A stretch of DNA of 64,000 bases from Micromonospora phaseoli (GTDB taxonomy: Bacteria; Actinomycetota; Actinomycetes; Mycobacteriales; Micromonosporaceae): NCBI RefSeq assembly GCF_900109115.1, contig NZ_FNYV01000010.1:1-64000 (forward strand). Reading direction: 5' to 3'. Below, piece by piece: positions 33,278 to 40,568 of this stretch. The notes under the pieces were generated by a model, which was not told the origin of the DNA, did not search any database, and was given only the letters and a program-made list of their open reading frames with translations. A program made the translations under genes and the position numbers. Within the stretch, counting starts at the first letter, position 1. Each line of letters opens with the position of its first letter.

Positions 33278-34030
33278 ATGCGGACGGTAATCATCTCCGG
33301 CGCCTCCAGTGGCATCGGCTGGGCGACAGCGCAACGGTTCGCCGGCGGCGGCGACCGGGTGTACAACCTCGACGTGCGGGCCCCCGCCGATCCGCCGAAC
33401 CCGGCGGTGCGCTGGATCGAGACCGACGTCGCGGACTGGTCGGCGGTACGCAGCGCGGTGACGCAGGTGGCCGACGCCGGCCCGATCGACGTGGTGATCG
33501 CCAACGCCGGCATCAGCGTCCGGCACGGCGTCCTGGAGTTGACCGAGGCGGACGCGCGTCGCGTCATCGACGTCAACCTGCTGGGCGTGCTCGGGCTGTG
33601 GCAGGCGGCCGCCGAGGTGATGGTGCGGCAACGGGCCGGCGTCCTGCTGGCCACCGCGTCGGTGAACGGTACGCGGGGCTATCCGTTCTACGCCGACTAC
33701 AACGCGACCAAGGCCGGCATCGTGGCGCTGTGCCGCACCTTCGCCCTGGAGTTGAGCCCCTGGATCCGGGTGGCCTGCGTCAGCCCGGGTGCGGTGTTGA
33801 CGCCGATGCAACTGACCGAGTACACACCGGCCATGTTGGACGAGGTCAACGCGAAGATCCCGGCCGGGCGGCACGCCGCGCCGGAGGAGATCGCCGCGGC
33901 CTTCCACTACCTCGCCTCCACCGAGGCGAGCTTTCTCACCGGCCAGGAGTTGGTCATCGACGGCGCGGAGACCGCCGGCGCGACCACCGCCGTGTTCGGT
34001 ACCGGTACGACGATCGAGGCGGTGGCGTAA
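33278..34030 (+). CDS. Short-chain dehydrogenase/reductase
   Basis: A 250-residue classical SDR with the NAD(P) motif ISGASSGIGWA at residues 5-15, the structural VIANAG, and a catalytic Ser (TASVNG) followed by Tyr and Lys in YADYNATKAG. The acidic residue in YNLDVRAP at the end of strand 2 favours NAD. GGGACGGGAGAG precedes the ATG. It could oxidise one of the hydroxyl groups introduced by the operon's hydroxylases or make a precursor. It lies behind a strong hairpin, so its link to the NRPS operon is likely but weaker than that of the upstream genes. Confidence 0.9.
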   Translation: MRTVIISGASSGIGWATAQRFAGGGDRVYNLDVRAPADPPNPAVRWIETDVADWSAVRSAVTQVADAGPIDVVIANAGISVRHGVLELTEADARRVIDVNLLGVLGLWQAAAEVMVRQRAGVLLATASVNGTRGYPFYADYNATKAGIVALCRTFALELSPWIRVACVSPGAVLTPMQLTEYTPAMLDEVNAKIPAGRHAAPEEIAAAFHYLASTEASFLTGQELVIDGAETAGATTAVFGTGTTIEAVA

Positions 34031-34459
34031 GTGCGCAAGCAGGAGTCTGAGCAGACGAGGAAGACGGTGTTGCTGGTGGTGGTCGGGGTGGTGGTGCTGC
34101 TGGTGCTCGCCGGAGCGGGCTCGGCCGTCTTTCTGACGGCGCGCAGCGGCGGGGTGGCCAAAGAGGTGGTCGACGACTACTACCGCGCGCTGGAGGAGCG
34201 GCGCTTCGACGACGCGTACGGGGTGCTCTGCTCCGACGTGCGCGATGGCCAGTCCCGGGAGGCGTTCGTGTCGGCCGTCGAGACGCGGCCGCCGAGTTCG
34301 CACGAGATGACCGGCGAGCTGCGGGTCAACGGCCTGCCGTGGAAGACCACCGGCACGGTGGGGGTCAGCGTCACCTATGCCGACGGCACGACGCAGGCCC
34401 GGATGGTGCCGCTGTTGCGTCAGGACGGCGACTGGCTGATCTGTGGGGCATCGGTGTGA
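34031..34459 (+). CDS. Single-pass membrane protein with small extracytoplasmic domain
   Basis: This 142-residue protein has a short charged N-terminus, one strong membrane segment at about residues 12-38 (LLVVVGVVVLLVLAGAG) and a small folded outer domain. The region DDYYRALEERRFDDAYGVL followed by beta-rich sequence is typical of DUF4878/SnoaL-like or lumazine-binding-like actinobacterial lipoprotein-type domains. GTG start directly after the SDR stop. Function unknown; it may be a cell-envelope or immunity-type protein by location, without direct evidence. Confidence 0.7.
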   Translation: MRKQESEQTRKTVLLVVVGVVVLLVLAGAGSAVFLTARSGGVAKEVVDDYYRALEERRFDDAYGVLCSDVRDGQSREAFVSAVETRPPSSHEMTGELRVNGLPWKTTGTVGVSVTYADGTTQARMVPLLRQDGDWLICGASV

Positions 34460-34464
34460 CCCTG

Positions 34465-34519
34465 CCGCGCCCCTCGCCCCGGAGCGCCGCGTCGCGGGAC
34501 GCCCGGGGCAGGGGCGCGG
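34465..34519. terminator. Bidirectional terminator hairpin
   Basis: An almost perfect stem: CCGCGCCCCTCGCCCCGG (34465-34482) with CCGGGGCAGGGGCGCGG (34503-34519), one bulged base, 20-base loop. It sits between the convergent ends of the NRPS operon and the TrmB/LuxR-like regulator and marks the end of the biosynthetic operon. Confidence 0.75.
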
Positions 34520-34525
34520 GCCGGA

Positions 34526-35497
34526 TCAGAGCCAGCGTTGCCGCACGGCGTTGGCGCCGGCCTGGAAGCGACTCTCCGCCCCGAGTCGGGTGGTCAGGTC
34601 GGACATCATCCGTTGGACGGTGCGTACCGACAGACCGAGCTTGCGTGCGGTGGCGTCGTCGGTGTAGCCGTCGCCGAGCAGCTGGAGCAGCTGGCGTTCG
34701 GCCGGTTCGAGCCCGTTCTCGTCCGTCGTCGCGGCGTGCCCCAGTGGCGTGGCCGTGGACCAGGCGTGGTCGAACAGGCTGCTGAGCGCGGCGGTGATCC
34801 CCGGGTTGTGGATCTCGATGGCGCCCTTGCGCGCGTCGGTGGGGTCGACCGGAAGCAGCGCGATGCTTCGATCCACGATGACCATCTGGAACAGGACGAC
34901 CGGCACGCAGCGGGTCTCGCCGCCCAGGCTGTTGAACCAGCGGGCGTACGCGAGCGTGTCCGGGTCGTTGCGGAAGCTCTCCTGGTAGATCGACTTGATG
35001 GACACCCCCCGCTCCAGTGCCTCCTGGTTGACGGGCTTGCTGGCGGCCATGGCGTCCGGCCGGTGAGCGCCGCCGGGGTTGAACGACAGACACTCCACCT
35101 GCGTCAGCCGGGCCAGCTGCTCCAGGCGCTGCCGTACGCCGTCGAGCTGGACGATCTGGATCAGCTGGTCCTGGTGGTCGACCTGGTGAGCCTCGGACAG
35201 CGCGTCGATGGCGGCCTGGGTCGCCTCGATCTCGTACTGCTGCTGCGCGATGTCCGCCTTGGCGCGGGCGAGCAGCGCCGCGAGGCCGACCTTGGGGCTG
35301 GTCGGTCTGAGGTTCCCGGGGTTGACGGACGACTCGCGGACCAGCGCGAGTTCGATCAGCTCATCGAGGGCGTCGTGCACCTCCCGAGCGGACACCCCCA
35401 ACGACTCCGCTATCTCGGCGACTCCCCAGGTCGAGTGACGCAACATGGTCATGTACACGGCCTCGGCCGTCGTCGATATACCTAGGGTGCTGAACAC
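34526..35497 (-). CDS. TrmB/LuxR-like transcriptional regulator (cluster regulator)
   Basis: The 323-residue protein has an N-terminal TrmB-type winged helix (WGVAEIAESLGVSAREVHDAL, about residues 24-44), a coiled region (LARAKADIAQQQYEIEATQ), a PLD-like sensor domain and a C-terminal LuxR helix-turn-helix (LLGDGYTDDATARKLGLSVR, about 272-291). Regulators of this layout are common beside actinobacterial peptide clusters, where they respond to unknown ligands. The GTG at 35497 has GGAGGGG upstream. It probably controls the NRPS operon, the RiPP operon or both. A 10-bp inverted repeat lies about 95 bases upstream. The 36428-37069 gene encodes a shorter relative. Confidence 0.85.
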   Translation of the reverse strand: MFSTLGISTTAEAVYMTMLRHSTWGVAEIAESLGVSAREVHDALDELIELALVRESSVNPGNLRPTSPKVGLAALLARAKADIAQQQYEIEATQAAIDALSEAHQVDHQDQLIQIVQLDGVRQRLEQLARLTQVECLSFNPGGAHRPDAMAASKPVNQEALERGVSIKSIYQESFRNDPDTLAYARWFNSLGGETRCVPVVLFQMVIVDRSIALLPVDPTDARKGAIEIHNPGITAALSSLFDHAWSTATPLGHAATTDENGLEPAERQLLQLLGDGYTDDATARKLGLSVRTVQRMMSDLTTRLGAESRFQAGANAVRQRWL

Positions 35498-35591
35498 TCT
35501 GCCCCTCCTACTAAGTGCTCTGTGCCCTACCGGCAGTGCGCCCGACAGAGATTGTCAGATGGCAAACATGACTGGCAAGATCCGGCCACCG

Positions 35592-35622
35592 TGACGGGAT
35601 CCCGCCTGGCGCGATCCCGTCA
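35592..35622. promoter_or_regulatory. Inverted repeat, candidate operator
   Basis: TGACGGGATC (35592-35601) and its exact complement GATCCCGTCA (35613-35622) are separated by 11 bases. The centre-to-centre distance of 21 bases, two helical turns, suits a dimeric regulator. It lies in the 235-base region between the TrmB/LuxR-like gene and the small ORF at 35733, with no other gene around. A hairpin role cannot be excluded. Confidence 0.45.
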
Positions 35623-35732
35623 GGTTGATCTTGTTGACCACTCTCGGCGTTTCCGCAGAGACTGACTTCCGTCAACACGGATGATCGAAACCTGTTGGAT
35701 GGATTGCCTGTTTAGGGAAGGTAGGTGGCTGT

Positions 35733-35894
35733 ATGTCTCCTCGCGCCAAGATCGCTATTGTCGCCCTGGTGCTGGTGGTCGGTGGTTCCGCTTCCGTGAT
35801 CGGCCCAAAGGTGCCCGTAGGGGAGACCAAGGACCCGGCGGGCGGGTACTCGTGGGGCATGTTCGAGGGGCAGGCTGCACGTTCGCTGCGCTGA
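35733..35894 (+). CDS. Small membrane-anchored or secreted peptide, unknown
   Basis: A 53-residue ORF with an ATG and a GGTAGGTGG purine-rich site just upstream. The N-terminus is a textbook signal or anchor: MSPRAK followed by the hydrophobic run IAIVALVLVVGGSASVIG. A short hydrophilic tail with GGYSWGMFEGQAARS completes it. No family is recognised. It is placed between two regulators and next to a putative RiPP operon, so it could be a signalling peptide, a small immunity protein or an exported factor. Codon use is less biased than in neighbours, as is the whole 35.5-36.4 kb region. Confidence 0.5.
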   Translation: MSPRAKIAIVALVLVVGGSASVIGPKVPVGETKDPAGGYSWGMFEGQAARSLR

Positions 35895-35945
35895 GCACGG
35901 GGGTGTGTTGGGCGGGGGGATCTAATCGACACATTGGATGGAAAC

Positions 35946-36215
35946 GTGCAGCTGTCAGCCGTAACGCTAATTCCGGTGACGACGGCGCGGACACCGTTGA
36001 CGCCCGAGCGGCTCAGGGACCTGATCCTCGGCCTCCGGGTGGATGGTGATCGTGTCGAACACGTCAAGGTTATAGAGCGAGCGGGATTCATGTGGATAGG
36101 GGCCTATGTTGCTATCCGTGACCTACGGTCGGCTGAACTGAATCTTGCTGATCTCTGCGGCCGGGCAGCCGCCCGGCTCGACGGTTGGGAAATCATCCAG
36201 CAGTGGGATGTGTGA
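35946..36215 (+). CDS. Small hypothetical protein
   Basis: An 89-residue soluble protein starting at GTG 35946 behind GGATGGAA; a TTG at 35934 would add four residues. It is predicted mixed alpha/beta with LTPERLRDLILGLRVDG near residue 20, a middle strand pair (GFMWIGAYVAI) and an amphipathic C-terminal helix ending in WEIIQQWDV. No membrane segment and no recognised motif. It follows the 53-residue ORF by about 50 bases in the same direction and may be co-transcribed with it. Confidence 0.5.
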   Translation: MQLSAVTLIPVTTARTPLTPERLRDLILGLRVDGDRVEHVKVIERAGFMWIGAYVAIRDLRSAELNLADLCGRAAARLDGWEIIQQWDV

Positions 36216-36427
36216 TCAGCATGGCCGGGCGCTGCCCGGGGCTCGCCTTTTGCGTTCGAGAGCAGATTCCTGGCTCTCCGTAGTCTGGTGAATTGCACAG
36301 CAGGGCTCGTCCCGGCCACTGGGAATGGCTGGTCGGTGACGCGTGCCATGATCGATGGGCAAAAAAGGTGATATACGATAGCCCTAGCTCTATACCCGTC
36401 CGATCCACCATCACTGACAGAAACCTC
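36216..36427. other. AT-richer intergenic region before the second regulator
   Basis: This 212-base stretch has a clearly lower GC content than the rest of the window, including AAAAAAGGTGATATACGATA around 36361-36380. It probably holds the promoter of the downstream regulator; a TATACGATA-like -10 is possible. The open frame extends through it from 36293 but with non-coding-like composition. Confidence 0.4.
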
Positions 36428-37069
36428 GTGCAGCGGGCTGCCTACCAGGACCGGCGGGTACTCGGCGCCGACATCAGCAGCGTCCTGCTCAGCGCCGAGC
36501 TGACCGACCTGACCCGGGCCGAACTCCTCGTCATCGCGCCGGCCTCAGGTCCGATCCCCCTACCGTCGGCGGTCTTCGGCGCACTCCGTGCCCGTAACGT
36601 GAAGGTCCGCGTCCTCTTCACGCCCGGCAGGGAGCCGTTGACCGACCCGGTGGCGACTCTCGCCCGGGACGGGATCGCGCTGCCCACTCCGCTTGACCTG
36701 CCGCACTTCCTCGTCGTGCGGGATCGGGCGGTGGTCTACCTGCCCAACCAGGATCCGACGCACCCGGGCACCGGTCGACTGTCCCGGGTCCGCAGCGTCG
36801 TGATGGGTGACTCACTGGCGACGGTGTTCGGCCTGATGTGGGACACCGCACTGCAACGTGCGCAGGCCGCTCGGACGACCGCCCGGATCGACGAAGGTGA
36901 GGAGCTGATGCGCGCGCTCAGCGATGGCCTGACCGACGACCAGGCGGCGGTGATGCTGCACATGAGCCGGCGCACCTTCGCCCGGCGGGTGTCCGACATG
37001 ATGCACCGACTCGACGCCAGCACCCGCTTCCAGGCCGGTGTCCATGCCGCCCGGCGTGGCTGGATCTGA
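36428..37069 (+). CDS. LuxR-type regulator with PLD/TrmB-like sensor domain
   Basis: About 213 residues from the GTG at 36428; upstream in-frame starts (GTG 36368) are possible but sit in AT-rich DNA. Residues 25-150 form a domain like the TrmB C-terminal sensor (ELLVIAPASGPIPLP, VKVRVLFTPGREP, HFLVVRDRAVVYLP). The C-terminus is a LuxR helix-turn-helix (ALSDGLTDDQAAVMLHMSRR) ending in FQAGVHAARRGWI, like the end of the 34526 regulator (FQAGANAVRQRWL). It lacks the N-terminal winged helix of that protein. Its stop abuts the 3' end of the convergent RiPP operon, which suggests it controls that operon or the NRPS genes. Confidence 0.75.
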   Translation: MQRAAYQDRRVLGADISSVLLSAELTDLTRAELLVIAPASGPIPLPSAVFGALRARNVKVRVLFTPGREPLTDPVATLARDGIALPTPLDLPHFLVVRDRAVVYLPNQDPTHPGTGRLSRVRSVVMGDSLATVFGLMWDTALQRAQAARTTARIDEGEELMRALSDGLTDDQAAVMLHMSRRTFARRVSDMMHRLDASTRFQAGVHAARRGWI

Positions 37070-37633
37070 TCAGACCGCCAGGTAGGGCACCGGCCAGTGC
37101 CGCATCCGGAACGGCAGGACCAGCGTCCGGCCGGCGGCTTCGACGGCCAGACCCGCCTCGACCGCGTCCGCGACCAGCTCGGCATCGACGGCCTCCGGAC
37201 GGCCGTCCACCGACTCGGCGAGCCGCTCGAACCGATCGGCACCGTCCTCTATGACCATCCGGGACGCGGGCTGGCCGGGCCGGACATCCTTGATCGTGAC
37301 CAGGCCCGGCCCTCGACGGTAGTAGAACGATCCGTAGCGGTAGTCCCGTGCCCAGGCCACGGTGTGGGCGACGTCGTCGAACTCCACCCCCAGGCACGGC
37401 GGCAGCAGGTGCGAGTAGGTGTGCAGCGGGAACGACGGTTGGCCGCGCAGCGTCCACCGCAGCCGCACCGCGTGGCTGGTCACCGCGCGGAGCATCCGCA
37501 ACAGGTCGAGGTCCTGCGCGGGGGACTGCCCGAACCGCAGCGGTTCGGGCAGCTCCACGGCGTGCAGGCGGTAGGCCGCCGGGTCGTCGCGCAGCGCGTC
37601 GAAGGAAATGACCGCGCTCGTCGCCGTCGTCAT
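37070..37633 (-). CDS. DUF5825-like protein of a RiPP operon
   Basis: A 187-residue soluble protein starting at ATG 37633, five bases after the radical SAM stop, with AGGTGAG as ribosome site inside the end of that gene. Notable segments are VELPEPLRFGQSPAQDL, LRWTLRGQPSF, FYYRRGPGLVTIKDVR and the C-terminal LPFRMRHWPVPYL. It matches the uncharacterised DUF5825 family as I remember it, which travels with RiPP-type radical SAM proteins in actinobacteria. A role in peptide recognition or as enzyme partner is likely from context; no catalytic motif is visible. Confidence 0.65.
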   Translation of the reverse strand: MTTATSAVISFDALRDDPAAYRLHAVELPEPLRFGQSPAQDLDLLRMLRAVTSHAVRLRWTLRGQPSFPLHTYSHLLPPCLGVEFDDVAHTVAWARDYRYGSFYYRRGPGLVTIKDVRPGQPASRMVIEDGADRFERLAESVDGRPEAVDAELVADAVEAGLAVEAAGRTLVLPFRMRHWPVPYLAV

Positions 37634-37638
37634 CGTGA

Positions 37639-39468
37639 TCAGCTCACCTTCAGCGGTTCGGTGGGGGTCGCCAGGGTGATCCAGTGACCCTGTTCGGTGA
37701 AGACGAGTCCGTCGCCGGCGAGCTTGCCCAACCAGTCGACAACCTGGTCCGCGGTGAGTCCCCACTCGGCGACCCGGGCGGCCAGGGCCTTGGCGGTGCG
37801 CCCGTTCTCCAGCTCGCGGTACGCGGCGACGAACCCGGCTCCGGTGATCCGGTGGTCCTGATCCGGCCAGCCGACCCGTCGATCCTCGATCACGATCTCC
37901 TCGTCGTCGGCGCGCAGGATCTGCAGCGAACTGGAGGGGTACGCGTCGATCCAGACCTCGATGAGCTTGTGCAGCCCCTCGGCGTCGGCGTCGGAGAGCC
38001 CGGCCGGGTCGGTGTCGAACAGATACACCATGTCCGTCAGGCGGTCCTGACCGAGCGCGTAGACATGCTCGTACAGCTTCGCGGGCTGGCGGTTGGGAAA
38101 CCCGAGCAGCGGGTTCTCGAAGTACGGGCTGAATCGTTCCAGCAGGATCCGGGCCGCGCTGGCCGGCGGTTGCAGATGGACCAGCGCCGGCAGTTGTCGC
38201 AGGACCGCGTCGTAGTCGGTGGTGGACTCGGTGGGGAAGCCGTAGAGCCAGTTCCAGGAGACGGTCAGCGCGGCGGCCTCGCAGTCACGCAGGGTCCGCA
38301 CGTTGCGTACCCCGGTGACACCCTTGTCCATCAACTTGAGGACCGGACTGACCAGCGACTCGATGCCCGGCTGCACGTGGGTGACCCCGGCCTGCCGTAG
38401 CACGGCGATCTCGTCCGGGCGCAGGTTGGACTTGACCTCGTAGTGGATCCGCAGGTCCCAGTCGAGCGCGGCCACGCTCGGCAGCAGGTCCCGGAAGTAG
38501 CGGTTGTCGATGATGTTGTCGACCATGATGGCGTCCAGCGTCTGGTGGCGGCGTACCAGCGAGGTCAGCTCCGCGATGACCGTCTCCGGCGCCTTGGCGC
38601 GGAACTGCATCCCGGTTCCGTTGAGACCGCAGAAGGTGCAGTGGTGCTTCTCGCCCCACCAGCAGCCCCGGGCGCTCTCCAACACCAGCTTCGGCTCCAC
38701 GTACTCGCCGACCGGTGACTCGGCGATGAGCAGGAACCAGTCGTCGTAGTCCGGCACCGGCATCAGTGCCGGCGGGACCAGCGTGCCCTGCCGGTTGTCG
38801 TGCCGCCCCTGCGCGTCACGCCAGGACAGCCCCGGTACGGCGGCGAGGTCGGTCCGGCCGTCCAGCGCGTCGAGCAGGGCGGGAAAGGCGATCTCGCCCT
38901 CGCCGCGTACGACGTAGTCGACGAATGGGAAGTTCTCGTGCAGGGCGGACCCCATCGCCCCGTCGCAGTTGCCGCCACCGAAGACGATGGGTACCCGCGG
39001 GTCCAGTTCCTTGATCCGCCGGGCCGTGGCGAGGCTCGGCGCGTTCTGCATGAAGGTCGTGGTGAACCCGATGAGGGTCGGCTCGGTGGCGAGGATCTCC
39101 CGGGCCGCGACCTCGACGAAGTCGGCGGCGTGTGCGCGCATCCGGGTGACCCGGTCGATGTCCAGACCGCGCTCGTCGGCGTACCGGCGCAGCTGCGTGA
39201 CACCGAAGGAGTCGTCGTCGTGCAGCACACCGGCGAACACCCAGTCACCGAGCCCGTGGAACAGCCCCTCCTCGGCGACCTCGGTGTACTCCGGTGGCCC
39301 CAGCTCGCCGTCGGTGGCGTCGAGCAGGTACTCGGCCCACCGGATGCCACCGTGATAGGTCAGCGGCTCCGGCCGGCCGGTGGCGACGGTGACGGCCTTG
39401 AGTAGTCCGATGGGCAGCGACGGGCAGTCCAGGGACTGCCACGGCATGGCCGCGAGGCAGATGGTCAT
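37639..39468 (-). CDS. RiPP-maturation radical SAM C-methyltransferase (cobalamin type)
   Basis: A 609-residue enzyme with an N-terminal B12-binding-like domain (IGFTTTFMQNAPSLATAR, IVFGGGNCDGAMGS, YVVRGEGEIAFP) and a radical SAM core with Cys269, Cys277 and Cys280 in ARGCWWGEKHHCTFCGLNG. This is the hallmark of the TIGR03975 family acting on ribosomal peptides. The C-terminal 130 residues resemble a peptide-binding winged-helix extension (LAARVAEWGLTADQVVDWLG). It lies downstream of a 27-residue peptide gene and a hairpin, and upstream of the DUF5825-like gene. It is clearly related to the enzyme at 27254-29203. Predicted action is C-methylation of the small peptide; another radical reaction is possible. 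Confidence 0.88.
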   Translation of the reverse strand: MTICLAAMPWQSLDCPSLPIGLLKAVTVATGRPEPLTYHGGIRWAEYLLDATDGELGPPEYTEVAEEGLFHGLGDWVFAGVLHDDDSFGVTQLRRYADERGLDIDRVTRMRAHAADFVEVAAREILATEPTLIGFTTTFMQNAPSLATARRIKELDPRVPIVFGGGNCDGAMGSALHENFPFVDYVVRGEGEIAFPALLDALDGRTDLAAVPGLSWRDAQGRHDNRQGTLVPPALMPVPDYDDWFLLIAESPVGEYVEPKLVLESARGCWWGEKHHCTFCGLNGTGMQFRAKAPETVIAELTSLVRRHQTLDAIMVDNIIDNRYFRDLLPSVAALDWDLRIHYEVKSNLRPDEIAVLRQAGVTHVQPGIESLVSPVLKLMDKGVTGVRNVRTLRDCEAAALTVSWNWLYGFPTESTTDYDAVLRQLPALVHLQPPASAARILLERFSPYFENPLLGFPNRQPAKLYEHVYALGQDRLTDMVYLFDTDPAGLSDADAEGLHKLIEVWIDAYPSSSLQILRADDEEIVIEDRRVGWPDQDHRITGAGFVAAYRELENGRTAKALAARVAEWGLTADQVVDWLGKLAGDGLVFTEQGHWITLATPTEPLKVS

Positions 39469-39530
39469 CGTCTCGTCTCCGGGATCCGGCGCGGGTGAGG
39501 AGAAAGCTGGTGGGCACCGCGAGGGGCCGC

Positions 39531-39562
39531 TGGTCCGGGCGGGGGTAGTCCCGCCCGGACCA
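39531..39562 (-). terminator. Strong hairpin directly after the peptide gene
   Basis: A perfect 13-bp stem, TGGTCCGGGCGGG (39531-39543) with CCCGCCCGGACCA (39550-39562), six-base loop. It begins five bases past the stop of the small peptide gene and precedes the radical SAM gene. Such attenuating hairpins between precursor and enzyme genes are common in RiPP operons, where they keep peptide mRNA in excess. Confidence 0.7.
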
Positions 39563-39567
39563 CCGGG

Positions 39568-39651
39568 TCACTTGCCCTGCTGCTTGAGCACGACGTGGTA
39601 CTTGCACGAGCCGTGCGTGACCTTCTTGATCGCCACCTTCTTGATCTTCAT
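39568..39651 (-). CDS. Putative RiPP precursor peptide, 27 residues, Lys-rich
   Basis: The reverse strand encodes 27 residues from ATG 39651 to the TGA at 39568-39570. The ATG overlaps the stop of the ferritin-like gene (ATGA) and is preceded by GGAGGGAGGTGAGGG, the strongest ribosome site in the window. Eight Lys residues (2, 4, 5, 9, 10, 17, 23 and 27) alternate with Val and Ile. The central segment THGSCKYH contains His13, Cys16 and His19 in a His-x2-Cys-x2-His pattern that could bind a metal or be the modification site. A strong hairpin follows, then a RiPP-type radical SAM gene. No obvious leader cleavage site is seen. No known precursor family is recognised; the call rests on context and translation signals. 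Confidence 0.7.
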   Translation of the reverse strand: MKIKKVAIKKVTHGSCKYHVVLKQQGK

Positions 39652-40412
39652 TTGCCCTCACCTCCCTCCAGGAACGACAGACCGGCGGCCCGCAGTCGGG
39701 CCCGGTGCCGCCGGACGAACCAGGCCCGCACCTTTTCGGGGTCGCGGCCGGTCAGACGGCCACAGGACTTCGCGATGCTGTCCAGCGCCGTGACATCGAA
39801 GCCCAGGTCGTGCCACTGCTGGCCGTGTTCGCGCCAGAGTTCGGCACCGGCCGGGGTGGCGGAAACCCGGGAGAGGTAGTTGAGCCCGATGGCGATGTGC
39901 TGGATCTCGTCGGTCCGCACCGCCTCGTACAGCCGGCCGAGCGGATCACCGGCGAAGATCTCGCCGAAGAGAATGAACTCGTCGGCCGCGAGTCCTTCGA
40001 GGATGGTGTGGACGAGCGCCCGGCCCATGTGCGGCAGGCTCAACAGCATCTCGTCCAGCGGCTCCATCGTCTCCTGCGCGTCCGGCTCGACGTCGCCGCC
40101 GATCGCGCGGGCGTACTGGTAGAAGGCGTCGGCGTGCCGCGCCTCGTCGGCCGTGGCCAGGGCCAGGCTGAAGCGGAACGGCGCGTCCTCGGTGTGCGCC
40201 GCCAGCGTGGCGGCGGCGACCAGCCCGGCCTGCTCGGCGTAGTACCCGCGGGAGGCGGCTCGCCAGGCGATCTCGGTGCGGTCCCAGTCCTTGCGGCGCA
40301 GTCCGTCGCCGATGATGTCGGCCGCCCGCCAGGCCTTCTTGTCCCGGGTCACACCGAAGACACGGTAAGCGACGGCGTCGCTGTCGAGTTCATCGTGACG
40401 AATGAGTGCCAT
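39648..40412 (-). CDS. Ferritin-like diiron protein
   Basis: A 254-residue helical protein with ferritin-like diiron ligands: Glu in YYAEQAGLV, Glu and His in ADEARHADAF, Glu in LAADEFILFGEIF, and Glu and His in RTDEIQHIAIG. Paired ExxH motifs are typical of diiron oxygenases and oxidases (ribonucleotide reductase R2-like or AurF-like fold). The ATG at 40412 with GGAG six bases upstream was chosen. It is the first gene of the operon, and its stop overlaps the peptide gene start. That overlap suggests it oxidises the peptide (hydroxylation, desaturation or thiol chemistry), which would be unusual; the reaction cannot be read from sequence. Confidence 0.8.
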   Translation of the reverse strand: MALIRHDELDSDAVAYRVFGVTRDKKAWRAADIIGDGLRRKDWDRTEIAWRAASRGYYAEQAGLVAAATLAAHTEDAPFRFSLALATADEARHADAFYQYARAIGGDVEPDAQETMEPLDEMLLSLPHMGRALVHTILEGLAADEFILFGEIFAGDPLGRLYEAVRTDEIQHIAIGLNYLSRVSATPAGAELWREHGQQWHDLGFDVTALDSIAKSCGRLTGRDPEKVRAWFVRRHRARLRAAGLSFLEGGEGK

Positions 40413-40523
40413 GACCAGCTCCACTACTGGAGGAGAAGGGATCTCAGCACCACGTCTGCCACTTCTCCGCCCGGAGCTTGGGCCACGGTAAACGGTGCCA
40501 TCCACCATGGTCAAGACGTCCGT

Positions 40524-40551
40524 CGGTGCTGGCACAGACGTGCCAGCACCG
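40524..40551. promoter_or_regulatory. Perfect 12-bp inverted repeat, candidate operator
   Basis: CGGTGCTGGCAC (40524-40535) and GTGCCAGCACCG (40540-40551) are exact complements with a four-base spacer (AGAC). It lies in the 156-base divergent region, 17 bases before the MFS start and about 110 bases before the RiPP operon start. This is well placed to control both directions. A dimeric regulator site is more likely than a terminator since no gene ends here. Confidence 0.6.
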
Positions 40552-40568
40552 GCGCATACCCTGCGCTG

